A stretch of DNA of 64,000 nucleotides, taken from Persephonella sp. (GTDB taxonomy: Bacteria; Aquificota; Aquificia; Aquificales; Hydrogenothermaceae). Shown in pieces: positions 8,869 to 16,914 of the stretch. The DNA lies in NCBI RefSeq assembly GCF_027023985.1, contig NZ_JALVTW010000033.1, positions 124,001-188,000 on the forward strand, in the 5' to 3' direction. The position numbers and the translations under genes are program-made. The notes below the pieces were generated by a model. The model saw only the letters and a program-made list of their open reading frames with translations, searched no databases and was not told the origin of the DNA. Within the stretch, counting starts at the first letter, position 1. Each line of letters begins with the position of its first letter.

Positions 8869-10365
8869 TATAACCTCAACCCTGTTTCTACCTTTTTCTT
8901 TGGCCAGATAAAGTGCTTGGTCTGCTCTTTGGACAATACTATCAGGAGTATCTTCCGGAGTTGCTTCTGTAACTCCGAAACTTGATGTTACTTTTCCTAC
9001 TTTATCAAAGTTATACTCTTCAATTTTCTTTCTTAATTTCTCTGCTAAAATTCTTGTTCCGCTTATATCAGTTTCAGGGGCAATAATAACAAATTCCTCA
9101 CCACCCCATCTGGCAAATATATCTGTGTCCCGAATATTCTCTTTTACTATTTTTGCTATTGTTTTCAGGACATAATCTCCTACCTGATGACCATAGGTAT
9201 CATTAATTTTCTTGAAATGGTCTATATCAAATATTATAAGTCCAAGGGGGCGGTTATATCTTTTAACTTTCTTCAGTTCATTTTCAAGTAAATGGTTAAA
9301 TTTACCTTTGTTGTATATTCCTGTTAAAGCATCTGTTTCAGAAAGTGTTTTAAATTTCTCACTTCTTTTGATTATATTTATTAATAGTGCAAACACAGCT
9401 AAAATAGACAGTTCTACAGAAGCATACATTATGATAAATGCTTCGTTAAATATGGAAATAGTATTGTCTTTTTCATAATAAACCAGATAACCAACTTTTT
9501 TTCCGGTGATATTTTTAATTACGATAAAAGAAACTACATAGTAATTTCCATTTATTTTTATATCAACAGCAAAGTTAGAAAACTTTTCAAGCCTATTTTT
9601 TATTTTTTCCTTCAGAGATAGATTAATCTGAGCAAATATTTCAGGAGGTATTACATAACTTTTTAAATCAGAAGATTCGTAGTAGAAATTTTTATCAAAC
9701 TCACTTTGGATATATGTTTTTCTAATTTCCTTTGATAAAACACTAAATAAGACATCTTTGTAAATAAGAAATATATATTCTCCTTTAAATATTTTTCTAA
9801 GTTCATCTTTTAAGGCTTCATAAGGGAGAATAATCTCAACTGTTCCTAAAAACTTATCTTTGTAGTAAAGTTCATAAGGAAATTTAAAACCTCCTGTAAA
9901 CTTTTCTTTTTTTTCTTTTGCAAAAATAATATCTATTTTTTTGCTCTTTTTCTGGGAATCTCCAAATTTTTCTGGTCTATGAAATCTTAAAAAAACAGTT
10001 CCATCAGGCAATCTAATCTGGATGAACTTTATCCCATACTTCTGCATATCTTTGTATAGGCTTTCATATCTGTCTAATAATATCTTTCTTAATTTTTCCT
10101 TTTGAACTGATTGGGCATTTTCAATTGAATACAAAAGTCTCAGGAAATTTTCATCATTAAAATATCTTTTTTGAACAAAATCTATAACCATTTTGTAACC
10201 ATTAAGAGTAGCTTTGAATTCGGCAGCTGCTTTTACAATTTTTTGATTTAAATAAATCTGCTTATTTTGTTCCTTTTTCTGAGAAAAAAGAAAAAAGATA
10301 GCTATAGACAAAATAAGAAAAATTGATATATATATAAGCACCGATTTTTTTATTTTGGCTTCCAT
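8854..10365 (-). CDS. Membrane diguanylate cyclase with periplasmic Cache-like sensor
   Basis: A 503-residue protein that probably makes cyclic di-GMP. A membrane helix at about 8-28 is followed by a large periplasmic region to about 305 (FIQIRLPDGTVFLRFHRPEKFGD resembles Cache-type ligand sensors), a second membrane helix at about 309-333, then a GGDEF domain. The active site reads GGEEF (421-425), a functional variant. RDTD at 412-415, five residues upstream, is an intact inhibitory I-site, so product feedback is likely. DALTGIYNKGKF marks the domain start. It lies alone on the minus strand between cinA and argH. The extracellular signal is unknown; type IV pili (26854-31222) are a plausible c-di-GMP-controlled output. 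Confidence 0.93.
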   Translation of the reverse strand: MEAKIKKSVLIYISIFLILSIAIFFLFSQKKEQNKQIYLNQKIVKAAAEFKATLNGYKMVIDFVQKRYFNDENFLRLLYSIENAQSVQKEKLRKILLDRYESLYKDMQKYGIKFIQIRLPDGTVFLRFHRPEKFGDSQKKSKKIDIIFAKEKKEKFTGGFKFPYELYYKDKFLGTVEIILPYEALKDELRKIFKGEYIFLIYKDVLFSVLSKEIRKTYIQSEFDKNFYYESSDLKSYVIPPEIFAQINLSLKEKIKNRLEKFSNFAVDIKINGNYYVVSFIVIKNITGKKVGYLVYYEKDNTISIFNEAFIIMYASVELSILAVFALLINIIKRSEKFKTLSETDALTGIYNKGKFNHLLENELKKVKRYNRPLGLIIFDIDHFKKINDTYGHQVGDYVLKTIAKIVKENIRDTDIFARWGGEEFVIIAPETDISGTRILAEKLRKKIEEYNFDKVGKVTSSFGVTEATPEDTPDSIVQRADQALYLAKEKGRNRVEVILPEV

Positions 10366-10419
10366 ACTCTTTAAGTTATAGTATTTATATGCATTTAGTC
10401 AAACAAAAGAGGTGAGATA

Positions 10420-11793
10420 ATGGCAGAAAAATTATGGGGCGGTAGATTTTCAGAAGGAACTGATGAATTTGTTGAGGAGTTTACCGAAAGTGTTTCTTTT
10501 GATAAGGAACTGGCTTTATATGATATAAAAGGAAGTATAGCCCATGCCAGAATGCTGGGAAAACAGGGAATTATTCCACAGGAAGATGCAGAAAAAATAA
10601 TAAAAGGTCTTGAAGAAATCAAAAAAGAGATAGAAGAAGGCAAATTCCAGTGGAAGAAAGAGCTTGAAGATGTTCACATGAATATTGAAAAGGCATTAAT
10701 TGAAAAAATTGGTGATGTAGGAGGAAAACTCCACACAGGAAGAAGCCGAAACGACCAGGTAATAACAGCCTTCAGGCTGTATCTCAAAGAAGAAACAAAC
10801 AATATAATCCAGCTTTTACGACAGCTAAAAAAAGCACTTTTAGAAAAAGCAAAAGAAACTGTTGATATAGTAATGCCTGCCTATACTCATTTGCAAAGGG
10901 CACAGCCAATAAGAATGGCACATTATTTTTTAGCTTATCTGGAAATGTATAACAGGGATGAGAAAAGATTTTCAGATACATTAAAACGTATAGACCAGAT
11001 GCCTCTTGGAAGTGGAGCACTGGCAGGAGTTGATTTCCCAATAGATAGAGAGATGACTGCAAAAGAATTAGGATTTTCTCAAATCATGAGAAACTCCCTT
11101 GATGCTACAGCTTCAAGGGATGCAATAATTGAATTTTTATCTGATGCAGCGATTTGTATGTCTAACCTATCAAGACAATCAGAAGACCTAATAATATGGA
11201 ATTCCACAGAATTCTCCTTTGTTGAACTTCCTGATAAGCTAACAACAGGCTCTTCAATAATGCCCCAGAAAAAAAATCCTGACGTTTTAGAGCTTATACG
11301 TGGAAAAACCGGAAGGGTCTATGGTGACTTAGTTGCACTCCTTACTATAGTAAAAGGTCTTCCAATGGCTTATAACAGAGACCTGCAGGAAGATAAAGAA
11401 CCGGTTTTTGATGCAGTTAGAACCCTGAAAGGTTCAATAATAGGAATGACAAAGATAATAGAAGGTCTAAAACCAAGAAAAGAAGTTATGGAAAAAGCTG
11501 CAGGTGGATTTGCTTTGGCTACTGATCTTGCTAACTACCTTGTTAGAAAGGGAATGCCTTTTAGACAGGCACACCACGTTGTTGGACAGATAGTCGGTTA
11601 TCTAACACAGCAAAACAGAGAACTGGAAAGTATTACACTGGACGAGCTTAAAAAGTTTTCGCCGCTTTTTGATGAAGATGCCCTTAATATCCTCAACCCT
11701 TATTATGTTGCAGATGCCAGAAAATCTTATGGCGGAACAGCGAAAGAAAGGATTTTAGAGCAGATTAAATACTGGGAAGAAAAATTACAATGA
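10420..11793 (+). CDS. argH: Argininosuccinate lyase
   Basis: The last step of arginine synthesis: argininosuccinate to arginine plus fumarate. At 457 residues it is full length for the family. The fumarase/aspartase-superfamily signature GSSIMPQKKNPD, the substrate-binding TGRSRNDQV and the catalytic-His stretch PAYTHLQRAQP are all present. GAGGTGAGATA precedes the ATG. It heads a tightly overlapping operon: its stop overlaps the start of the nucleotidyltransferase gene (ATGA), followed by HEPN, HAD and cmk. Confidence 0.97.
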   Translation: MAEKLWGGRFSEGTDEFVEEFTESVSFDKELALYDIKGSIAHARMLGKQGIIPQEDAEKIIKGLEEIKKEIEEGKFQWKKELEDVHMNIEKALIEKIGDVGGKLHTGRSRNDQVITAFRLYLKEETNNIIQLLRQLKKALLEKAKETVDIVMPAYTHLQRAQPIRMAHYFLAYLEMYNRDEKRFSDTLKRIDQMPLGSGALAGVDFPIDREMTAKELGFSQIMRNSLDATASRDAIIEFLSDAAICMSNLSRQSEDLIIWNSTEFSFVELPDKLTTGSSIMPQKKNPDVLELIRGKTGRVYGDLVALLTIVKGLPMAYNRDLQEDKEPVFDAVRTLKGSIIGMTKIIEGLKPRKEVMEKAAGGFALATDLANYLVRKGMPFRQAHHVVGQIVGYLTQQNRELESITLDELKKFSPLFDEDALNILNPYYVADARKSYGGTAKERILEQIKYWEEKLQ

Positions 11794-12086
11794 ACGTCAG
11801 GCTTTTAGACTGGCAGATAAAAGCTATAAAAGAAGCTGTCCAGCAGGTTTTTGGCAATGAAGCAAAAGTGTATGTATTTGGAAGCAGAGCAAATCCTGAG
11901 CAAAAAGGCGGAGATATAGATATTCTGGTGCTTGTTCCAGATTTGGAGGACAAATATAAGAAAAAAAATAAACTCTTAGCCCAGCTTTACAAAAGGCTTG
12001 GAGAAAGAAAAATAGATCTGATTATTACAGATAGCATTAAAAATGATATAGAAAAGGAGGCTGTAGAAAAAGGAGTTTTACTGTGA
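11790..12086 (+). CDS. MNT-type minimal nucleotidyltransferase (candidate antitoxin)
   Basis: A 98-residue minimal nucleotidyltransferase. VYVFGSRANPEQKGGDIDILV holds the GSR motif (31-33) and the metal-binding Asp42/Asp44 pair of the DNA polymerase beta superfamily. It starts inside the argH stop, and its own stop overlaps the GTG start of a HEPN protein. In characterised MNT/HEPN modules the nucleotidyltransferase AMPylates and silences the HEPN ribonuclease. Antitoxin function is inferred from pairing and motifs; a substrate-binding partner role is the alternative. Confidence 0.85.
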   Translation: MNVRLLDWQIKAIKEAVQQVFGNEAKVYVFGSRANPEQKGGDIDILVLVPDLEDKYKKKNKLLAQLYKRLGERKIDLIITDSIKNDIEKEAVEKGVLL

Positions 12087-12541
12087 ACATAGAAACAATT
12101 CAAAAAAGATTTAATCAATATCTAAATGAAGAAGAAAAACACTTACAAATCTTAAAAGAAGACATTAAAACATTACAGCAGTTTTATCCTTTTAAAGCAG
12201 ACACAATAGAAAAACTTTTGACAGATAAAGAATATCTAAGGATTTTAGACCAGCTGACATATAGATTTATGAAATTTCAGGATACACTTGCAAAACTGAT
12301 AAGATATTACCTTCTTTTGAAAGGTGAGAATGTGGAAAATATGTCTGTTATAGACATTGTAAATCTTGCAGAGAAATTAGGAATAAGTATAAATGAAGAA
12401 CTATGGTTTGAGATGAGAGCCTTAAGAAACAGCCTTACACATAAATACGCACAGGATTATCAGCAGATGGCAGAGGCTTTAAACCATCTTGTAGATTTTA
12501 TTGATATATTTGAAAAAATTCTTAATGAGGTGAGGCAGTGA
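12083..12541 (+). CDS. HEPN-domain protein (candidate RNase toxin paired with MNT)
   Basis: A 152-residue all-helical HEPN protein. RALRNSLTHKYAQD provides the R-x4-H motif (Arg115-His120) associated with HEPN ribonuclease active sites. Starts at GTG, overlapping the MNT gene by 4 bases. The 3' end overlaps the GTG start of the HAD gene. Together with the preceding gene it is a HepT/MntA-like toxin-antitoxin candidate. The conserved motif argues the toxin could be active; the placement inside a biosynthetic operon is unusual for a selfish module. Confidence 0.83.
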   Translation: MNIETIQKRFNQYLNEEEKHLQILKEDIKTLQQFYPFKADTIEKLLTDKEYLRILDQLTYRFMKFQDTLAKLIRYYLLLKGENVENMSVIDIVNLAEKLGISINEELWFEMRALRNSLTHKYAQDYQQMAEALNHLVDFIDIFEKILNEVRQ

Positions 12542-13305
12542 TAGTAATATTTGACGTTGATGGTGTTTTGATAGATGTTACAAAATCTTACCATTACTCA
12601 ATTTATGACACTGTTAAATATTTTGCAGAGGAAAAACCAAGGGAAGAACTACTTGATATAAAGTTTTCATTTAATATAAACAACGACTGGGATGCCTCAA
12701 TAGCAGGAATACTTTATGCAAAATCAGGATTATCCCTTTCCCAGTTCAAAAAAGAGTTTGCCCCATTTAGCCAGTCCCTTGATGATATGTTCAGATACGC
12801 ACAGGAAAAAGGAATTGAGCTGCCTGATTATAAAGAGCTTGTTCAGGTATTTGAGGATTTTTATCACCAGCATAGAGAAAGGGAGGAGACGATTTTCCCC
12901 CATGATGTTTTAGAAAGGGTCAGAAAAAAAGCAGATATATTAGGAGTTATCACCGGAAGACCATTTTCAGACCTTGACTATTCCTTCAAAAAATTTGACC
13001 TGTATAAATATTTTGATTACATAATCACAGAAGATGATATTCCCCAGCCGGAGCTAAGAAAACCATCCTCTTATCCTTTGAAACTATTTTTTGAAAAAGT
13101 TGAGTTTGATAATCCTGTTTTTTATATAGGGGACACAAAGGCTGACAAAAAAATGGTAGAAAGCTTCAACAAGGAAGAAAACAAAAATGTCAGATTTATC
13201 CTTTACCAAAATGAACATAATAAAGATTTAGAGGCAGAATACAAAATAAAAGCTCCAGACGAAATATGTGAAATACTAAACAGCTATGATTATGCGCAGG
13301 AGTGA
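12538..13305 (+). CDS. HAD-superfamily hydrolase, subfamily IA
   Basis: A 255-residue putative phosphatase. Motif I is VIFDVDGVLIDV at the N-terminus, with nucleophile and acid/base Asp. GVITGRPFSD supplies motif II (Thr), and YIGDTKADKKM the C-terminal motif IV acidic residues. A helical cap lies between (about 20-120). It resembles the uncharacterised IA subfamily related to phosphoglycolate phosphatases; the substrate cannot be told from sequence. The GTG start lies in the HEPN stop region, and cmk begins 3 bases after its stop. Confidence 0.82.
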   Translation: MIVIFDVDGVLIDVTKSYHYSIYDTVKYFAEEKPREELLDIKFSFNINNDWDASIAGILYAKSGLSLSQFKKEFAPFSQSLDDMFRYAQEKGIELPDYKELVQVFEDFYHQHREREETIFPHDVLERVRKKADILGVITGRPFSDLDYSFKKFDLYKYFDYIITEDDIPQPELRKPSSYPLKLFFEKVEFDNPVFYIGDTKADKKMVESFNKEENKNVRFILYQNEHNKDLEAEYKIKAPDEICEILNSYDYAQE

Positions 13306-13308
13306 GAG

Positions 13309-13983
13309 ATGATAATCACAATTGATGGTCCTGCAGGTTCAGGGAAATCAACAATTGCTAAGATGCTGGCAAAAGAGCTTGGATTTACCTATATAGATAC
13401 AGGGGCTATGTATAGGGCAGTTGCCCTTATGGTAAAAAGAGAAGGAATAGATCCTGATAATGCCAATGCTGTTGTTGAGCTTATGAAAAAAATTCAGATA
13501 GATCTTAAGCCTGCAGAAAATGGGGTGCAGGTTTTCCTTAATGGTGAAGATGTATCAAGAGAAATTAGAACAGAAGAGATAGGGAAAATAGCCTCAAAAA
13601 TAGCAAGACACTCAGAAGTCAGAAAAATACTGGTTCAGATGCAAAGAGAGTTAGGGCTAAGAGCAAAAAATGTAGTGATAGAAGGTAGAGATACAGGAAC
13701 GGTCATATTTCCTGATGCAGATATCAAGTTCTTTTTTACAGCCTCACCTGAAGTTAGAGCAGAAAGAAGATACAAGGAACTAAAGGAAAAAGGATTAAAT
13801 ATAAGCTATGAGGAAATCTTAAAAGAAATAAAAGAAAGAGACCATTTAGATGAAACCAGAAAAGATAGTCCCCTCAGACCTGCTGAAGATGCAATTATAA
13901 TTGATACCACTGATAAATCTTTGTCTGATGTTTTTCAAAATGTTTTGAAAATTATTAAAGATAGATTAAAAAATTCAGGTTAA
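13309..13983 (+). CDS. cmk: Cytidylate kinase
   Basis: A 224-residue kinase phosphorylating CMP/dCMP with ATP. It has P-loop GPAGSGKST (about 6-14), the family's YIDTGAMYRAVAL substrate motif and EGRDTGTVIFPDAD in the nucleotide-binding core, at the normal bacterial length. It is the last gene of the argH-MNT-HEPN-HAD-cmk operon and is followed by the CRISPR leader. Confidence 0.96.
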   Translation: MIITIDGPAGSGKSTIAKMLAKELGFTYIDTGAMYRAVALMVKREGIDPDNANAVVELMKKIQIDLKPAENGVQVFLNGEDVSREIRTEEIGKIASKIARHSEVRKILVQMQRELGLRAKNVVIEGRDTGTVIFPDADIKFFFTASPEVRAERRYKELKEKGLNISYEEILKEIKERDHLDETRKDSPLRPAEDAIIIDTTDKSLSDVFQNVLKIIKDRLKNSG

Positions 13984-14227
13984 AATTTGAGTCTGTCAAT
14001 CGCAGATTTTCGACCTTTAATTGAGACAAAATCTCACGAGAAATTTGGCTAAAATTTAAATCTCGGCTTTGTGTATCAATAATTTGTCGATCTCCAGGGA
14101 TTTTTGCGGGATTAGAGGTCGACTGAAAATTAACTCAATTTGACAAGGACTATAATTTTTCGTATATTTAATTTCAACCAGATATATCAATGGCTATTTG
14201 ACAATAGAATATGAAATCAATTTCAGG
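13984..14227 (+). promoter_or_regulatory. CRISPR leader region
   Basis: AT-rich, non-coding, directly upstream of the first repeat. It contains two inverted repeats: TGAGA/TCTCA (14022-14026 and 14032-14036), and a 9-bp stem GTCGATCTC/GAGGTCGAC (14086-14094 and 14115-14123, with one G-T pair). A consensus-like promoter pointing into the array follows. No ORF was seen in it. The orientation is supported by the repeats ending in GAAAC and by the decayed last repeat at the far end. Confidence 0.75.
14140..14168 (+). promoter_or_regulatory. Promoter of the CRISPR array
   Basis: TTGACA at 14140-14145, 17 bases, then TATATT at 14163-14168. This is close to the sigma-70 consensus with ideal spacing. 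Transcription would start near 14175, about 50 bases before the first repeat. Confidence 0.7.
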
Positions 14228-14520
14228 GTTTTTAGAGTGCCTATGAGGAATTGAAACCTCCTTCAGCCCAAATACTGTCAATTCCGTTCGTGTGTTTTTA
14301 GCGTGCCTATGAGGAATTGAAACTAGGGATTTTTCTTTTAATAGCTATTTGTTTTGCAAGGTTTTTAGCGTGCCTATGAGGAATTGAAACTCCTCATCGG
14401 TTATCTGCATCTTCCCTTTTTTGCCTACGTTTTTAGCGTGCCTATGAGGAATTGAAACACTCCCTTTTAATATATCGGTAATCTGTGAACTACGCAGTTT
14501 TTAGCGTGCCTATGAGGAAT
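14228..14520 (+). CRISPR. CRISPR array, 5 repeats and 4 spacers, no cas genes in the window
   Basis: Repeats of 30 bases begin GTTTTTAGCGTGCC and end TGAGGAATTGAAAC. They lie at 14228-14257, 14294-14323, 14361-14390, 14429-14458 and 14497-14520 (the last is intact for 24 bases, then decays). Repeat 1 differs by one base (AGAGTGC instead of AGCGTGC). Spacers are 36, 37, 38 and 38 bases: 14258-14293, 14324-14360, 14391-14428 and 14459-14496. The GAAAC 3' end fits type I-B or III repeats of thermophiles. Transcription is to the right, away from the leader. No adaptation, Cas6 or interference gene is present in the window. Confidence 0.96.
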
Positions 14521-14632
14521 TTTCAACTTAAAGGTTTATCAGCCTAAAACTTTTTAAATCCCTATATTCTGTATAATCAAAACAGGTTCTATTATAATAG
14601 TCATTCATAAAATCATAGTTTAAGGAGTTTAT

Positions 14633-15337
14633 TTGAAAAGCCTTATAAAGTTTTCATTTTCCAGATTTTCTGAGATTTACGATAAGGAGGCTGTTCTGCA
14701 AAAGGAAGCAGCCAAAATTTTGATAGACTTTGCACAAATAGAAGACGGAAAAGGTTTAGACCTTGGATGCGGCACAGGATTTTTATACAGATTTTCAAAC
14801 TGGCAGGATTTGACGGGCATAGATATAGCCCTTGATATGCTAAAGTTTTATAAAAAATTCAATAATAGCTGTCTTCAGGCAGACATGGAATATCTCCCTT
14901 TCAAAAAAAACACCTTTGATTTCGTTGTTTCTAACTTCTCAATCCACTGGGCAGACCTGAAAAAAACCATAAAGGAAGTCCAGAGAGTCTTAAAACCAAA
15001 AGGAGATTTTATTTTTAATATTCCAGTGCAGGGAAGCCTTGAAGCAGTAGAACAAATGCTGGGGAATACCCAGTTTGATTTTTTATGTGTTCCTGAAATT
15101 CTAAAAACCCTAAAAGAAAATAATTTTGGAATAGAGAATTTCTTCATAAAAAATTTAGAAATGGAATTTCAGGACGGATACTATCTGCTTATGCATCTAC
15201 ACAAAACAGGGGTTGCCATTAACACAAAAAGCCAATCTTTAGGGGAGAAAAGAAAAATAGTTCAAAAATTCAAATCTTATCAAAAACCTGTAAAACTCAA
15301 CTACAAACTACTCTTTGTAAAGGCATACACTACTTAA
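14633..15337 (+). CDS. BioC-like SAM-dependent methyltransferase
   Basis: A 234-residue class I methyltransferase starting at TTG, with AAGGAG upstream. SFSRFSEIYDKEAVLQKEAA matches the N-terminus of malonyl-ACP O-methyltransferase BioC (biotin synthesis). LDLGCGTGFLY is the SAM-binding motif I, with acidic GID in motif II and ADMEYLPFKKNTFD after it. BioC is the best guess, but no other bio gene is adjacent, and the family is easily confused with other small-molecule methyltransferases. Two TATAAT boxes (14572 and 14593) lie upstream. The 3' end overlaps the convergent hypothetical gene by 8 bases. Confidence 0.75.
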   Translation: MKSLIKFSFSRFSEIYDKEAVLQKEAAKILIDFAQIEDGKGLDLGCGTGFLYRFSNWQDLTGIDIALDMLKFYKKFNNSCLQADMEYLPFKKNTFDFVVSNFSIHWADLKKTIKEVQRVLKPKGDFIFNIPVQGSLEAVEQMLGNTQFDFLCVPEILKTLKENNFGIENFFIKNLEMEFQDGYYLLMHLHKTGVAINTKSQSLGEKRKIVQKFKSYQKPVKLNYKLLFVKAYTT

Positions 15338-15617
15338 AAATTTTTGTCCTGAAAACCCTCATCTGCTTTCCATCAACAACTTCAAATTCAGGAGGAAGAA
15401 TTTCTTCTATTGTATGAAGTTCTTTTATTCCATACTGGCTGCACAGGACATTTATTGATTTTATAATTTCATCTTTTTCCATAACAGCTGTTTCCCAGTA
15501 AGTAGCAAAAACAAGATTGCCATCCTTATCATGAATTGCCAGTCTTAGTTCGTCTACGACCTCTTGTTGAGGGTCACCATACATTGTTAATGTCCCGTAA
15601 AGCTCTTTTTCTTCCAC
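15330..15617 (-). CDS. Conserved-looking hypothetical protein
   Basis: A 95-residue soluble protein starting at GTG, with AAGGAG seven bases upstream. Not recognised. It has no signal peptide or membrane helix. It reads as mixed alpha/beta, with an acidic N-terminal half containing GDPQQEVVDELRLAIHDKDG and a basic C-terminus. It overlaps the BioC-like gene tail to tail and is divergent from mtnB. Coding is supported by the ribosome-binding site, the good length and the lack of a better frame. Confidence 0.6.
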   Translation of the reverse strand: MEEKELYGTLTMYGDPQQEVVDELRLAIHDKDGNLVFATYWETAVMEKDEIIKSINVLCSQYGIKELHTIEEILPPEFEVVDGKQMRVFRTKIFK

Positions 15618-15711
15618 AACTTACTCCTTGAAAAATTTTTAAGCAGGAAAAAATTTTAACACCAAATTTGATAAAATTAATGAAATTAATCTCAATTTTT
15701 CCGGAGGTTAT

Positions 15712-16353
15712 ATGCCTTACAGACTTTATCAAGAAGAAAAGCAGAAAGCTGTAAATATTCTTAATGATATAAAAGTAAAGCTTTATAACAAAGGCTGGTT
15801 TCCTGCAACAAGCGGAAATCTTTCTTATAAACTCCATGATGACCCTCTTTATTTTGCGATAACCAGCAGTGGAAAGGATAAAGGCACTGTTACCCATGAA
15901 GATGTTATTTTTGTGGACAAAGATGCAAAACCTATAGAAAAAACAAGACTAAAACCATCAGCAGAAACAAAAATCCACTCCCAGATATACCAGAAAACAG
16001 ACGCAGGCTGCGTTATTCATATTCATACGGTAAATAACAATTTTGTGTCTCAGGTCTATTTTGAGGATAGATTTGTTCCACTAAAAGATATGGAAATGAT
16101 AAAAGCACTGGATATCTGGAAAGAAGATGCCTTTGTTAAAGTTCCTATAATAGAAAACTGGTTTGATTTAGACAAACTGGCAGAAGAAGCAGGCAAAGCA
16201 ATCAATCCGGAAGTTCCCGGATTACTAATTAGAAATCATGGAATTTATGCATGGGGTAGAAATGAGTTTGAGGCAAAAAGACATATAGAAGCATTTGAAT
16301 TTATGTTTGAATACATGAAAGATATGATGCTTTTTACCGGTAAAAAATTTTAG
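15712..16353 (+). CDS. mtnB: Methylthioribulose-1-phosphate dehydratase
   Basis: A class II aldolase/adducin-fold enzyme of 213 residues in the methionine salvage pathway. It dehydrates 5-methylthioribulose 1-phosphate. ATSGNLSYK near the N-terminus is the phosphate-binding loop. CVIHIHTVNNNF and a later NHGIYAWG supply the zinc-binding His residues. GGAGG precedes the ATG. The next gene, mtnD, acts later in the same pathway, which fixes the assignment over L-fuculose-phosphate aldolase. The pathway recycles methylthioadenosine released by speE and bpsA (54367-56289). Confidence 0.93.
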   Translation: MPYRLYQEEKQKAVNILNDIKVKLYNKGWFPATSGNLSYKLHDDPLYFAITSSGKDKGTVTHEDVIFVDKDAKPIEKTRLKPSAETKIHSQIYQKTDAGCVIHIHTVNNNFVSQVYFEDRFVPLKDMEMIKALDIWKEDAFVKVPIIENWFDLDKLAEEAGKAINPEVPGLLIRNHGIYAWGRNEFEAKRHIEAFEFMFEYMKDMMLFTGKKF

Positions 16354-16365
16354 GAGGTGGGTCCA

Positions 16366-16905
16366 ATGCCAAAAATAGTTTTTAGAGATACAGGAGAAAC
16401 AATAGAAGGTGTAGAAGCTGTAAAAGAATTCCTTGACAAATACGGAATTACTTATGAAAGATGGGGAGTAGAAAGATTATCACCAGAGCTTAGAGAAAAT
16501 TATGAACTAACACCTGAACAACAGCAGGAAATCATAGACGCTTACAAAGAAGAACTTGAGAAACTCAAAAAAGAAAAAGGATACATAACAGAGGATATAG
16601 TTGTCCTTTCTGAAAAAACCCCAAATCTTGATGATTTGATGGCAAAATTCAAAAGGGAACACCACCATGTTGATGATGAAGTCAGATTCGTTGTCGATGG
16701 AAGCGGAATATTTCCTGTAAAAATTGAGGGAAGAGTTGTTGATATTCACGTAGGCCCCGGGGATTTAATTGTTGTTCCTGCAGGTGCAAGACACTGGTTT
16801 GAACTTGATGAACAAAGAAAAATCAAATGTATTAGGGTGTTCAAAACACCGGCAGGATGGGAAGCAATATACAACGAAAATGAAAAAGCAACAATGAATG
16901 ATTAG
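16366..16905 (+). CDS. mtnD: Acireductone dioxygenase
   Basis: A cupin dioxygenase of 179 residues in methionine salvage, converting acireductone to formate and 4-methylthio-2-oxobutanoate. HHHVDDEVRFVVDGSG carries the metal-binding His-x-His and Glu, and PAGARHWFEL the last His. ATG 16366 is preferred over the in-frame GTG at 16357, because AGGAGGTGG overlaps the latter. It lies 12 bases after mtnB and 9 before fabI. Confidence 0.95.
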   Translation: MPKIVFRDTGETIEGVEAVKEFLDKYGITYERWGVERLSPELRENYELTPEQQQEIIDAYKEELEKLKKEKGYITEDIVVLSEKTPNLDDLMAKFKREHHHVDDEVRFVVDGSGIFPVKIEGRVVDIHVGPGDLIVVPAGARHWFELDEQRKIKCIRVFKTPAGWEAIYNENEKATMND

Positions 16906-16914
16906 GAGGGATAA

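Noticed and set aside
11790-12541. MNT/HEPN pair as CRISPR-associated genes of the nearby array
   Set aside because: It lies in the argH-cmk operon, upstream of the leader, and shows no Cas domain; proximity looks coincidental.
14198-14220. A second TTGACA box in the CRISPR leader
   Set aside because: No -10 box at 16-18 bases; the upstream TTGACA/TATATT pair is far better.
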